A DNA stretch of 58,941 nucleotides from a virus (IMGVR_UViG_3300010354_000100:1-58941); one strand, 5' to 3'; shown: positions 34,085 to 43,356, numbered from the stretch's first letter. A program made the numbers and translations. The notes: generated by a model not told the origin, from the sequence alone.

Positions 34085-35418
34085 TGGACAAAGAGAGCAT
34101 CAGGAAGAAACTTGCCGGACTTACCGGTTACAAGATTCCCTGCGGGTTGGAACTTCCCCACCACATGCACCCCAAACAGGCGGCGTTCTTAACATGGTCA
34201 ACGACCCGCGAAGCCCTGTACGGCGGCGCGGCTGGTGGAGGTAAATCAGATGCCCTACTCATGTCCGCACTCCAATACACCTGCGTGCCTGGATACTCTG
34301 CACTGCTCTTGCGTCAGACATATCCGCAACTTGCGGGTCCGGACGGGTTCATCGACCGATGCAATGCCTGGCTCGCCAACACCGACGCAACGTATGTCGG
34401 GACGAACAAAAGATGGACGTTCCCTTCTGGGGCGACTCTTTCGTTCGACCACTGCGAACGAGACGACGACAGGTACAAGTTCCAGTCGTTCGCCTACCAC
34501 TTCGTAGGTGTTGATGAGTTGACCCAGTACAAAACCGACCGTGTCTACAGGTATGTCGGCTTTTCCCGTGTACGTAAACCGTCAGAAGCAGCCAACCTCC
34601 CGCGCTGCCCGAACTGCGGAATGAGTGCTGCCGATGTTCCGCTGCGAACCAGGGCAGCAACAAACCCCGGAGGTCCGGGCAATAACTGGGTGTACGAGCG
34701 TTTCATCTTGAACAAAGGAGACGACCGGAAGTTCATGCCAGCCCGCATCTCTGACAACCCGTCTCTTGATGCCGACACCTACATCAAGTCGCTGGACGAA
34801 CTTGACGCAATTGAACGCGCCCGACTGCTTGACGGAAACTGGGAGGTCCGTGAAGAGGGAGGAATGTTTAAGCGGGAATGGTTCAACATCACCGGAGTGT
34901 TCCCAGAAGACATGACCAAGGTCCGCTATTGGGACTTGGCCGCCACCGCCGCAAAACACGGCACTGACCCCGACTGGACAGTCGGAGCGCTCGTTGGAAT
35001 GAAGGACGGAAGATATTTCATCTTGGATATACGAAGGATGAGAGGCACGCCATACGAAGTGGAAAGGCTCATCCGCGCAACGGCAGACGAGGACGGAATC
35101 GGTACGCGAATCATCATGGAACAAGAGCCAGGCTCGTCTGGGGTCAACGTCATTGACCACTACTCGCGATTGGTGGTTCCGGGGTTCAACTTCAAGGGAC
35201 AAAAGACCAACACGTCCAAAAAGGACAGGGCCGGAGTCTTTTCTGCCGCTGCAGAATCAGGCAATGTCATGGTGGCCCGAGGACCTTGGAATACTCCGTT
35301 CTTTGACGAGTGCGAAGTCTTCCCCTACGGAGCACACGACGACCAAGTTGACGCAATCTCTGGCGCGATTCTTTCCTTGACTCAGCGCAAGATGAAGCAA
35401 GTCAGAATCATCGTATGA
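34084..35418 (+). CDS. terL: terminase large subunit
   Basis: 444 aa. Walker A GGAAGGGKS (47-55), Walker B VGVDE (141-145) and the ATPase coupling TNPGGPG (193-199). The RNase H-like nuclease has D284 (YWD), E346/E348 and HDDQVD (418-423). An insert with CPNC at about 175 is unusual. Packages phage DNA into proheads using ATP. Confidence 0.95.
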   Translation: MDKESIRKKLAGLTGYKIPCGLELPHHMHPKQAAFLTWSTTREALYGGAAGGGKSDALLMSALQYTCVPGYSALLLRQTYPQLAGPDGFIDRCNAWLANTDATYVGTNKRWTFPSGATLSFDHCERDDDRYKFQSFAYHFVGVDELTQYKTDRVYRYVGFSRVRKPSEAANLPRCPNCGMSAADVPLRTRAATNPGGPGNNWVYERFILNKGDDRKFMPARISDNPSLDADTYIKSLDELDAIERARLLDGNWEVREEGGMFKREWFNITGVFPEDMTKVRYWDLAATAAKHGTDPDWTVGALVGMKDGRYFILDIRRMRGTPYEVERLIRATADEDGIGTRIIMEQEPGSSGVNVIDHYSRLVVPGFNFKGQKTNTSKKDRAGVFSAAAESGNVMVARGPWNTPFFDECEVFPYGAHDDQVDAISGAILSLTQRKMKQVRIIV

Positions 35419-35885
35419 AAAAATTTTCCCACAAGGGATATTGCGAAGGACGAGAAGAAAATTGCGGACACCTCAACTGTGGGAAGTTTGGAAATCTTTA
35501 CCTTGAGGAAGGGCAAAAAGACGCCAGAGCAAGGCTGAAATACTGCCTAGATAAGCCAATTAAAATACGCGAACGCAAACTTAAGTCGACTCGACTCAAC
35601 CCTGCATCCCAAAAGACGAGGAAGAACGCCGCAAAGAGGACAGAGGTTCGCCGTATAGTCCATCAACGCGACATGGGGTTGTGTCAGGCAAGATTCCTGG
35701 TAGGGTCGATTACGTGTTCAGGACCACTGGACATTGATGAAGTGATACCTAGGGGTCGAGGAGGCAACTACTTAGACCCGGACAACTGCCAGGTGCTGTG
35801 CCGAGCGCACCACCGGTGGAAGCATGACAACCCAGCCGAGGCTGAAAGGTTAGGACTCACGAAGTCTCTCCCGCCTCAGGCCTGA
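35415..35885 (+). CDS. HNH endonuclease
   Basis: 156 aa, overlapping the terminase stop by four bases. LDIDEVIPRGRGGN...NCQVLCRAHHRWKH is the beta-beta-alpha metal core. HNH proteins beside terminases often help packaging cuts, though a free-standing homing nuclease is possible. Confidence 0.85.
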   Translation: MKKFSHKGYCEGREENCGHLNCGKFGNLYLEEGQKDARARLKYCLDKPIKIRERKLKSTRLNPASQKTRKNAAKRTEVRRIVHQRDMGLCQARFLVGSITCSGPLDIDEVIPRGRGGNYLDPDNCQVLCRAHHRWKHDNPAEAERLGLTKSLPPQA

Positions 35886-35899
35886 CGTTAGGAGATACT

Positions 35900-36646
35900 T
35901 TGATTAGCAAAGAAGCAGTAATTGGCTTTACCCTATGGCTGGCAGCGGCGATAGGTGTCGGAACTGCCAACGGCGGAATCACCAGACAAGAGGCCTCCGA
36001 GCGACCTTATTCAAGGGTCTCGGTGGCCAGCCAGTCGATTCGGCAGACAGAATCCAATGAAACAATTGCGGCCCCCCGACCCGAGGCCATCCTCCAAGAG
36101 GTCTTCGTTTTCAACGAAAGAAGCGAGCGCGTCGCCAAACTTCAGGGATTCCTGGGGCTGACCGTCGACCAACATTACGGAAAGATGACAAGAAAGGCCC
36201 ACCTCGCCGCCCTTCAGGCTGCCGGGATGGAGACTGCTTTTGTCCCCGCCGTCCCCAACCCGCTCATCACGGATGGCAAGAGGCGCTACAACATCTCAGA
36301 TGACCCCACTCACCGATGCCCCCAGTTTGAGCCGCTGTTTCAGCAGTACGGACTGGAGCCCGTCGAGGTCTTCTCTTACATCGCCTACCGCGAGTCAAGG
36401 TGCAATCCAAAGGCTGTGAACGCCAAATTCGACTCCAAGGGCAATGTGATTTGGACCCTCAACAAGAACGGGTCGATTGACCGTGGCTTAGTGCAAATTA
36501 ACTCCTGCTGGAAGACGGTCACCCAGAACGTCTGTGGGACGGGCCTGGAGGGGTTGTTCGATGTCCATTGCAATTTGAAGGTTGCCAAGCACATCATGGA
36601 TAATTCGTCCGGCGGTCTGGCAAACTGGAACGTATGGAACAAGTGA
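35900..36646 (+). CDS. lytic transglycosylase-like lysis/virion protein
   Basis: 248 aa from a TTG with GGAG five bases before it. N-terminal hydrophobic span (residues 7-24), a peptidoglycan-binding-like block (SERVAKLQGFLGLTVDQHYG) and an SLT-type block with catalytic Glu in AYRESRCNP and RGLVQINSCW. Probably cuts peptidoglycan. Confidence 0.75.
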   Translation: MISKEAVIGFTLWLAAAIGVGTANGGITRQEASERPYSRVSVASQSIRQTESNETIAAPRPEAILQEVFVFNERSERVAKLQGFLGLTVDQHYGKMTRKAHLAALQAAGMETAFVPAVPNPLITDGKRRYNISDDPTHRCPQFEPLFQQYGLEPVEVFSYIAYRESRCNPKAVNAKFDSKGNVIWTLNKNGSIDRGLVQINSCWKTVTQNVCGTGLEGLFDVHCNLKVAKHIMDNSSGGLANWNVWNK

Positions 36647-36858
36647 GAAAACTCTTCACCAAGAACATCTACTTCTTCGTCGTCTATTCGGTCATTTCCG
36701 TGATTGGGATATGGGTGTATGAGAGAGTGATTCGCCCACGCAAGGTTCAGCGCGACATCCAAAAGGCAATCGATGAGATTCGCATGATGCGAGAAGAGCG
36801 AACCGATAATCTCGCATCGCTTTTCACAGGCACGAAAGACTCGATATCCAAACTGTAA
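36634..36858 (+). CDS. single-span membrane protein with coiled coil
   Basis: 74 aa overlapping the previous gene. Hydrophobic span at residues 12-30, then a charged helix (VQRDIQKAIDEIRMMREE). May be part of the lysis cassette. Confidence 0.6.
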   Translation: MEQVRKLFTKNIYFFVVYSVISVIGIWVYERVIRPRKVQRDIQKAIDEIRMMREERTDNLASLFTGTKDSISKL

Positions 36859-36864
36859 GAACGA

Positions 36865-36940
36865 GCCCTCGTATCGGCTCACTCTTATAAGGTGTAGAAA
36901 CCGCAGCGGTGACACGGTGGTTCAAATCCACCCGAGGGCA
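36865..36940 (+). tRNA. degenerate tRNA-like element
   Basis: Acceptor GCCCTCG/CGAGGGC and T arm GGTGG-TTCAAAT-CCACC are perfect. An anticodon-like arm has loop CTTATAA (anticodon TAT, Ile), with a four-pair stem. The D arm is missing and an extra arm ACCGC-A-GCGGT lies before the T arm. It may be a decayed tRNA, a D-armless tRNA, or an attachment-site relic. Confidence 0.45.
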
Positions 36941-36980
36941 CTCTGCGCTATCATTTGCCCAAACGTTCCACCCCATTGAC

Positions 36981-36998
36981 AAGAACCCGCGGGTTCTT
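36981..36998. promoter_or_regulatory. 18-bp palindrome
   Basis: AAGAACCCGCGGGTTCTT, overlapping a TTGACA (36977). Operator or terminator candidate. Confidence 0.5.
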
Positions 36999-37028
36999 CG
37001 CCGCTCGTTAGCGATAGGTGGGGTGGTC

Positions 37029-37271
37029 ATGAGAACTACTTCTATTCGATTTCGTCAAGTCAGAATGACCCGCATGAAAAGACGGACTAGGGCACTGCTT
37101 CTCGCCACTCTCGGTGTTGTCGCCCTCTCTGCGTGCGGTTACCAAGGAAGTTATCGTTACGAGTGCCAAGACCCAGAAAACTGGGAAAATCCTGAATGCA
37201 ATCCGCCAGCCTGCAAGGTCAATGGGGACTGCTGGAAAGATTTGGTGGGTTACGAAGAGGAGCAGCCGTGA
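37029..37271 (+). CDS. small lipoprotein
   Basis: 80 aa from ATG 37029 (AGGTGGGG upstream). Basic N terminus, hydrophobic core LLLATLGVVALSAC with lipobox LSAC, then a Cys/Pro-rich domain (CQDPENWENPECNPPACKVNGDC). Similar short Cys-rich lipoproteins occur near lysis genes in other phages. Confidence 0.7.
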   Translation: MRTTSIRFRQVRMTRMKRRTRALLLATLGVVALSACGYQGSYRYECQDPENWENPECNPPACKVNGDCWKDLVGYEEEQP

Positions 37272-37540
37272 GCAATCGGATGACACCAGAGGAATTAGAT
37301 GCGAGACTTAAGTTCGTTGTTGGTTGCATTCTTGGCGGAGTTCTCACCATCACTACCATCGGCGTCCTCTACGCGCTTGTCTTCGTTGCGCAGCCGATTG
37401 GCGTTCAGGCAGAAAACGACAAAATGTTCTTCGGAGTGTTGTCGTCGGTAGCCACCTTTATTACCGGTACTCTTGCTGGCCTCATGATTTCAACTGGTCG
37501 AAACAAAGAAACGAGCAGCGAGGAGGCGGCAAGTGAGTGA
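37268..37540 (+). CDS. two-span membrane protein, holin candidate
   Basis: 90 aa, GTG overlapping the lipoprotein stop. Two hydrophobic spans (FVVGCILGGVLTITTIGVLY and a second VLSSVATFITGTLAGLMI) and a charged C terminus fit a class II holin. Location beside the transglycosylase supports this. Confidence 0.6.
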   Translation: MSNRMTPEELDARLKFVVGCILGGVLTITTIGVLYALVFVAQPIGVQAENDKMFFGVLSSVATFITGTLAGLMISTGRNKETSSEEAASE

Positions 37541-37643
37541 AACGTTGAGGGTCATTTTGGCGCTTCTTGTCGGCGGTGCCGCAGGATTTATCCTTGCCGC
37601 AAGAACGGTTCATTGCGAAAACTGCGATTGCGGGGCTGAGTAA
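37533..37643 (+). CDS. 36-aa membrane peptide
   Basis: GTG overlapping the previous stop. ETLRVILALLVGGAAGFILAA span then CENCDC, three Cys in six residues. Likely membrane-anchored. Confidence 0.5.
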   Translation: MSETLRVILALLVGGAAGFILAARTVHCENCDCGAE

Positions 37644-37645
37644 CC

Positions 37646-37927
37646 ATGACTCTGGACGACTTCCTCAACACGAACTTTGGAGTGACCCTGGCCTTCGCGC
37701 TCACATGGGGTGCTGCAGTCTGGGCTTATCGCAAGAACACCGAAGACCATAACGCCCTGGGTGACAAGGTTGATGACGCAAAGAGCGAAATGCTTGAATC
37801 GGTAAGGCAACTTGGCGAGAAGATTGACGCAGTTCGTGAGGCAATCTCTCATCACGAGACTGTGTGGCATGCCCCAGAGCACGTGGAAGCAAAACCCAAG
37901 CGAAAGAGTGCCGCCAAGAAAAAGTAG
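37646..37927 (+). CDS. membrane-anchored coiled-coil protein
   Basis: 93 aa. Span at 12-28 (VTLAFALTWGAAVWAY), a heptad-like helix (LGDKVDDAKSEMLESVRQLG) and a basic tail (KPKRKSAAKKK). A spanin- or holin-associated role is possible. Confidence 0.6.
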   Translation: MTLDDFLNTNFGVTLAFALTWGAAVWAYRKNTEDHNALGDKVDDAKSEMLESVRQLGEKIDAVREAISHHETVWHAPEHVEAKPKRKSAAKKK

Positions 37928-37942
37928 GCATTGGTAATCTTT

Positions 37943-38683
37943 ATGGAACAAGAACAAGAGAGGAAATCCTGGATGATAGTCGTAGCGACTACTATCCACG
38001 CCTACGTCATGGACAACCCAGACCACTGGGGCTCGTGGATGAAAAACGCCGAAAAGGTCAAAGCCGAATATGCAAAATTCGGAGACTGGGCTGGAGTCCA
38101 GTACTTTGCAGCAATACAAATGGACTCACGTGGACTGGAGCCATTCAAGCCATTTTTGGAAAGGCTCACCGAAATCGGTGGCGGCTTTTGGACATACACG
38201 CTTGATGATGGCAGAACTCAAGTAACCACAAAAAACAGAATCAGGCACATTGTTGCCGGTCAAAACCTTTGCAATGACTTTTCAATGTCAACTCACGGAT
38301 GCACACACATGCTCTTCATGGCTGCTGATTGCATGCCGCCAGACGACATTCTGCCCAAGATGCTGGAGATGGACCATCCGCTTTGCGCACCATACATTCG
38401 CACATACAACCTTCGCGGAACCAAGATTGACAAATACCCATTTCCAGTTGAGGATGCGATGGCTTCGGCGGCGGCAATTTTCATGGATAGACGAGTTTTT
38501 TCTTCCATCAGATGGCGTTGGGATTTTGACAAAAACATGTCCGATGACCCATGTTTCCACCACGACGCACTTCACTACCTGGGAATACCGACATACGTCC
38601 GTCACGACTGCATTGCCAGACATTTTCCAGAATCGGTCGGCGCAATTGAGACTCGCGGACATAACATGATTGTTCACAGATGA
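37943..38683 (+). CDS. glycosyltransferase-like protein (GT-A)
   Basis: 246 aa from ATG 37943. HMLFMAADCMPPDDILPKML corresponds to the strand and acidic motif of GT-A enzymes, and DPCFHHDALHYLGIPTYV to the acceptor side. Probably adds a sugar to a virion or host glycan. First of three overlapping genes. Confidence 0.6.
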   Translation: MEQEQERKSWMIVVATTIHAYVMDNPDHWGSWMKNAEKVKAEYAKFGDWAGVQYFAAIQMDSRGLEPFKPFLERLTEIGGGFWTYTLDDGRTQVTTKNRIRHIVAGQNLCNDFSMSTHGCTHMLFMAADCMPPDDILPKMLEMDHPLCAPYIRTYNLRGTKIDKYPFPVEDAMASAAAIFMDRRVFSSIRWRWDFDKNMSDDPCFHHDALHYLGIPTYVRHDCIARHFPESVGAIETRGHNMIVHR

Positions 38684-39240
38684 TTAAGCAACTAAGACCA
38701 TTCCACGACAGCGAGGCGCTTGCCAGGATTTACGCAAAGCCTCATGACCACAGGATTTATGGACGTGGACACCATGTCCGAGTTGAGGTAACCAAGAACA
38801 TCGTTCGCGATGCGATTTCAATGTCAAGAGGGAGCAGTATTGCCGACCTGAGTTGCGGAAACGGGGACATAGTTCGCTCAATGGGTTTGCAAAATATGTT
38901 TCTTGGTGACTATGCGCCTGGCTACGAGTTGGTCGGACCAATCGACAAGACGATAATTCAAATTCCGAAAGTCCACGTTTATGTATGTTCTGAATCGTTG
39001 GAACACGTCGAAGACCCTTTGCAAATCCTGAAACTGGTGCGTGACAAGTCCAAGTATCTTGTTCTTTCTACGCCAATCGAAAACTGGGAAGACACGAACG
39101 AAGAGCACTATTGGTCGTGGGACCGAGAAGGGATTGAAGAGTTGTTTTCTCAGTCTGGCTGGAAGCCCGACATGTTTCTTTTCCTCGACACAACAGTTTT
39201 TGGAGAGCCATACAAGTACGGAATTTGGGTCTGTAAGTGA
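38680..39240 (+). CDS. class I SAM-dependent methyltransferase
   Basis: 186 aa, ATGA overlap. IADLSCGNGDIV is motif I for S-adenosylmethionine and VCSESLEHVEDP is the motif II/III region. Likely methylates a sugar or nucleotide-sugar, given its neighbours. Confidence 0.75.
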   Translation: MIKQLRPFHDSEALARIYAKPHDHRIYGRGHHVRVEVTKNIVRDAISMSRGSSIADLSCGNGDIVRSMGLQNMFLGDYAPGYELVGPIDKTIIQIPKVHVYVCSESLEHVEDPLQILKLVRDKSKYLVLSTPIENWEDTNEEHYWSWDREGIEELFSQSGWKPDMFLFLDTTVFGEPYKYGIWVCK

Positions 39241-40103
39241 AGATTCTGATAACCGGCGATGCCGGTTTTGTCGGTGGATACTTTCGCAAGTCCCTTGAAG
39301 GTCACGACATTGTCGGAGTGGACATCAAGAATGGTCTTGATGCCAGGAAATTCTTTGCTGAAGATGACACCAAATTTGACCTAGTCGTGCATCTCGCTGC
39401 CATAGTTGGAGGTCGTGCAACAATCGAGGGAGCACCTCTTTCTGTCGCTGTCGATTTAGCAATCGACTCAGAGTTATTCCAATGGGCTTTGCGAACTCGC
39501 CCAGGAAGAATTATTTACTACTCGTCATCCGCTGCTTACCCAATACACCTTCAGGCTGCTGGAAGCACGCACAGGTTGAAGGAGTCCGACATAGACCTTT
39601 CAGACATAAAGTCTCCTGACTACACATACGGGTGGGCAAAACTAACTGGAGAAATGCTCGCCAGTTATGCAGAAAAAGAAGGATTGAGAGTTCATGTATT
39701 TAGGCCATTCTCTGGATACGGAGAAGACCAATCATTGGACTATCCGTTTCCATCGTTCATCATGCGAGGAGTGCAAAGGCAGGACCCATTCCTTATTTGG
39801 GGTACTGGAAAACAAACGCGGGATTTCATGCACATGGAAGATGTTGTCGCAGCAACGCTGGAAGCAGTCAAGCAAGACGTTCCCGGCCCAGTGAATCTTG
39901 GGCTCGGAAGGGCCACCTCGTTCAATGAACTTGCTGAAATAGTCACCAAGCAGTGCGGATATTTCCCTTTCTACGAAAGAAAACTTGGAGCCCCAGAGGG
40001 AGTTCAATATCGGGTATGTGACCCTACAAAAATGCTTTCTTTCTATAAGCCAAAAATAACTTTAGAAGAAGGCGTATCAAGAGCAATTAAATATCTTTCA
40101 TGA
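39237..40103 (+). CDS. NAD-dependent epimerase/dehydratase
   Basis: 288 aa, GTG overlapping the previous stop. TGDAGFVGGY is the Rossmann glycine motif (residues 6-15), SSSAAYP holds the catalytic Ser, and YGWAK the Tyr-Lys pair. Extended SDR family, making or interconverting nucleotide sugars. Confidence 0.88.
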   Translation: MKILITGDAGFVGGYFRKSLEGHDIVGVDIKNGLDARKFFAEDDTKFDLVVHLAAIVGGRATIEGAPLSVAVDLAIDSELFQWALRTRPGRIIYYSSSAAYPIHLQAAGSTHRLKESDIDLSDIKSPDYTYGWAKLTGEMLASYAEKEGLRVHVFRPFSGYGEDQSLDYPFPSFIMRGVQRQDPFLIWGTGKQTRDFMHMEDVVAATLEAVKQDVPGPVNLGLGRATSFNELAEIVTKQCGYFPFYERKLGAPEGVQYRVCDPTKMLSFYKPKITLEEGVSRAIKYLS

Positions 40104-40163
40104 AAGTTGCTTTGGTGCACCGAAACCCGTAGGCTTTACTCAACCAATTGAAAGGCAAACCAA

Positions 40164-41342
40164 ATGCTCAAATTCATCGTTTCACTGTTCGTCTCTGCCG
40201 CATCCCTGATGTCGCAGCCGTTGCCAAACGACAACGGGTACCGTCCCGCATGGGGTCTTGACAGAATTGACCAACGTCAATCAACGCTCAATGACAACTA
40301 CACCTACAACCTGACCGGAGAGGGAGTCAACGTTTACGTTTTTGACTCTGGAATTACTTCCGGTCACGACGATTTTGAAGGGCGAGTAGATGCGGGCTTC
40401 AGTGTCATAACCGACGGATTAGGAACAGAGGACTGCGCAGGACACGGCACGCACACGGCAAGTCTCGTTGGTGGCAAGACCTACGGGGTGGCAAAGAAAG
40501 TCAGACTGATTCCCGTGCGTGTTCTGAATTGCAACAACAGCAACTCCTCAAGTGCAACGTTGTACCCGGCAATCGATTGGATTATTGAACACCACAAGCC
40601 AGCAACTCCGGCAGTGGTCAACATGAGTGTCGGCATGCCAAAATCTGAGGCGTTCAACGAGGCAGTCCGCAGGCTCATTGCCGACGGTCTCATCGTCGTT
40701 GGTGCCGCTGGTAATCAATCCAAAGATGCGTGCCTGTATTCCCCCGCTTCGGAGCCTTCAATCATTTCTGTTGGCGGAACAGACAAAACGGACCTCCGCG
40801 GGACTCAATCAAACTTCGGCTCATGCGTTGATTTGTTTGCTCCCGGCTGGGACCTTGTAGGCGCATGGACTGGAGGTGCATCCGTATACCGCTCAAGCAG
40901 CGGCACCTCAAATGCGGCACCAATCGTCAGCGGAATTGCTGCGCTTATGCTGCAAGAAAATCCAACACTCACCCAGTCCCAGGTAGAGGCAAATCTCAAG
41001 TCAACTGCCACAGCGGGAGCACTGTTCAACATTGGCGCAGGGAGTCCCAACCTTCTCGCCTACTCGCATTTTGCTGCTCAGCAAGTTGTACCAACGACGA
41101 CAACGATTGTCACGACGACAACGACTGTTCCAGTTGCCCCTGTTCCAACCCCGGTCGTAACAACGACTACGGTCGTTCAGAACGTCACAACCACCACCGC
41201 TGCACCACAACCGCAACAGTTGGAACTGTCCTGTTCGAATCCAGCAGAACGGACGCGCTTCTACGGCGTTCCCTACGTTTGCGTGAACACCGGCAACCAG
41301 TTGATGTGGATTCCCCAGCGCTATTCGCCAGGACGTCCATAA
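40164..41342 (+). CDS. secreted subtilisin-like serine protease (S8)
   Basis: 392 aa. Signal peptide (MLKFIVSLFVSAASLMSQP), catalytic D61 (VFDSG), H94 (GHGTHTA), oxyanion N184 and S249 (GTSNAAP). A Thr/Pro/Val linker (about 310-350) precedes a small Cys-containing C-terminal domain. All catalytic residues are intact. Ends one base from the convergent RNR gene. Rare in phages; could degrade host surface proteins or be a virion protease. Confidence 0.88.
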   Translation: MLKFIVSLFVSAASLMSQPLPNDNGYRPAWGLDRIDQRQSTLNDNYTYNLTGEGVNVYVFDSGITSGHDDFEGRVDAGFSVITDGLGTEDCAGHGTHTASLVGGKTYGVAKKVRLIPVRVLNCNNSNSSSATLYPAIDWIIEHHKPATPAVVNMSVGMPKSEAFNEAVRRLIADGLIVVGAAGNQSKDACLYSPASEPSIISVGGTDKTDLRGTQSNFGSCVDLFAPGWDLVGAWTGGASVYRSSSGTSNAAPIVSGIAALMLQENPTLTQSQVEANLKSTATAGALFNIGAGSPNLLAYSHFAAQQVVPTTTTIVTTTTTVPVAPVPTPVVTTTTVVQNVTTTTAAPQPQQLELSCSNPAERTRFYGVPYVCVNTGNQLMWIPQRYSPGRP

Positions 41343-43268
41343 CTACTTGATTGGGCAAGCGCCTGTCGCGCAGTTGTCCAAGTCCAACTCTCCGTCGAAC
41401 GACTTCTGCTGAAGTGGGATGGTGAAGTCAATGCCTGCAAGCATCTTCTCGTAATCCTCTTTTGAGCATGCCTCGTATGGAGGCAATGGGAAGTTGTGGT
41501 CGCTGTGAAGCAAGAACGACACGGATTTGACTCCATTGTCGTAGTTCTTTTCCAGCCACTCCTTCATTGATGCGAGTTCTTCCTTGCGGTAGTACACGGT
41601 CACCGAAACTGCGTTGTCAGCCCACACTGTCTGCATCTTCTTGACCCACTCCAACTGCTCAACTGCGGTCATGGATGTTGCGAGTACAGAGCCTTCCGGC
41701 GACATGCATGGGAAGTCAACGACGTAGCGAGTGTGGTCCTCGCGACCGTCAAGACCGATGTCCCATTGGACCTTGTATCCACGCTTACGGCAAGCGTCAA
41801 CCAGCGGGTCTGCCGAGCCGAAACGCACGCGACGTACGTAATACTGCGCAAACGCTGGGTGGATTCCTGGGGTAACGCCGGGAAGCAGCGACAGTGTTCC
41901 GGATGGCTGAACAGTGGTCAAGCGGACGGAAACTGGCCAGCCCTTTTCCTTGGAGTATTTCTTGTCGAATGCTGCAAGGTTCTTGTACGCCTCATCAAGC
42001 CACTCCACCTTCTCGACAGGAACCTGCAAGATTCCAGTCACATTTTGACCCAATCGTGCGTTCTTCTTGACGATGTTGGTGGTCTTCTCGTACGGGTAAG
42101 CAAGGCGTGTAATTTGCTTTTGGACCTTGTAAAGAAGGATTGAGATTTCCTTCAGTTGCTCAAGGCTCTCAACGTTCGGCAAATAGATGGTCGCCAAGTT
42201 GCACGACTCTCCGTCAGCCAACGCAATCTCCGCACACGGGTTGAAACCCTCGATTGAGGGGTCTGGGTTCTTCTCGCCCAAGCGGCCGACACTGCGGGCC
42301 AATTTGCGATTAAGCAGTCCGTATGGCTCGCCAGAGCCGTCATAGCCCTTCCATAGTTCAGGCATGATTTCTTCGTATGAGTCGGCGTAGATGCTGTTGT
42401 TGCTGTTGGCTCGCCATGCCGGGATGGAGCCAGTAGCCCAGTTCTTGGCTCGCAAGAACAGAACGTCATCTGGGTCACCCATCGCAATCTGTGCAGAGCG
42501 ACGTGACGAACCCGACACGACGATTCGCCCGATGATGTTGCAAATGTCAAGAACATCGATTGAGCGAAGTTTCTTGCCCACGCGACCGTCCAGTACTTTG
42601 CAGATGTCCGCTATGCCGTCGATGAGCGCACCAGGTCCAGATGCGGTACCACCGAAAGTCTTGAGTGGCGCACCGTACTCGCGGATAAGAATCGTGGAGT
42701 AGGAGAAGGACTTACCAGTCTCAAAGTACGACTTCAAGACTGCGTGCAAGAGTCGCTTCCAACCGTGACGCGAATCAGGGACAATGATGTCGGCGTCATT
42801 GCTGCGCTCATGGGTGATGCTCACGCCTGACTTGACTTTTGGAAGGTCATGAATCTTTGCCCGCTCCACGGAGAATCCGACGCCACCGCCAAGCATGAGA
42901 TACTCAAACAGGAGTTCAAAATCCTCAATCTTTTCAATGTTTGTGAAGTAGCAGTTGTTTAACGACGACCCGTTGAATTTCTGAACGAGTGGCGTTCCAA
43001 GTTGCCAAAGTGCTCGGCCGGAGAATGAGCAGCGCAAATTGAACATGTGGTCGAAGAGAGCCTCTGCTTCTTCCTTCGTGTACTCGACTCCAATTTCGTG
43101 AGCACCGTTAACCACGCGCTGAAGAGTTTCAGTCCAAGTTTCATTGTCGCCGTTCTCCTTCTTGCGACTATAGGTGCGCAAGAAAACGATTTCTCCCATG
43201 CCGTTAAATCCCCAAGGAGCAAGTTTTTGGGAATAGGAGTCCACAAAGGACTGGTCTAGCAATGTCAT
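41343..43268 (-). CDS. nrdJ: adenosylcobalamin-dependent ribonucleotide reductase (class II)
   Basis: 641 aa on the minus strand. C106 (NNCYFTN), C345/E347 (NPCAE) and C356 form the active site, and CATGAC at 633-638 holds the redox pair. Monomeric RTPR-like type, requiring B12, converts NTPs to dNTPs. GGAAGG precedes the ATG. The only large minus-strand gene in the right half. Confidence 0.92.
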   Translation of the reverse strand: MTLLDQSFVDSYSQKLAPWGFNGMGEIVFLRTYSRKKENGDNETWTETLQRVVNGAHEIGVEYTKEEAEALFDHMFNLRCSFSGRALWQLGTPLVQKFNGSSLNNCYFTNIEKIEDFELLFEYLMLGGGVGFSVERAKIHDLPKVKSGVSITHERSNDADIIVPDSRHGWKRLLHAVLKSYFETGKSFSYSTILIREYGAPLKTFGGTASGPGALIDGIADICKVLDGRVGKKLRSIDVLDICNIIGRIVVSGSSRRSAQIAMGDPDDVLFLRAKNWATGSIPAWRANSNNSIYADSYEEIMPELWKGYDGSGEPYGLLNRKLARSVGRLGEKNPDPSIEGFNPCAEIALADGESCNLATIYLPNVESLEQLKEISILLYKVQKQITRLAYPYEKTTNIVKKNARLGQNVTGILQVPVEKVEWLDEAYKNLAAFDKKYSKEKGWPVSVRLTTVQPSGTLSLLPGVTPGIHPAFAQYYVRRVRFGSADPLVDACRKRGYKVQWDIGLDGREDHTRYVVDFPCMSPEGSVLATSMTAVEQLEWVKKMQTVWADNAVSVTVYYRKEELASMKEWLEKNYDNGVKSVSFLLHSDHNFPLPPYEACSKEDYEKMLAGIDFTIPLQQKSFDGELDLDNCATGACPIK

Positions 43269-43350
43269 AAAGTAACCTTCCGTATGAGTTTGAGCCGAGT
43301 AGGTTAGTGCAGGCTAGTTACTACGGTCGTCTAATCGTTGTGTATGCGGC

Positions 43351-43356
43351 TATGAT
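43351..43356 (+). promoter_or_regulatory. -10 box of leaderless MazG gene
   Basis: TATGAT six bases before the ATG. Confidence 0.55.

Noticed and set aside
37029-40103. Prophage lysogeny module
   Set aside because: No integrase, excisionase or CI-like repressor with a C-terminal domain in the window; the HTH at 10859 is too small to decide lifestyle.
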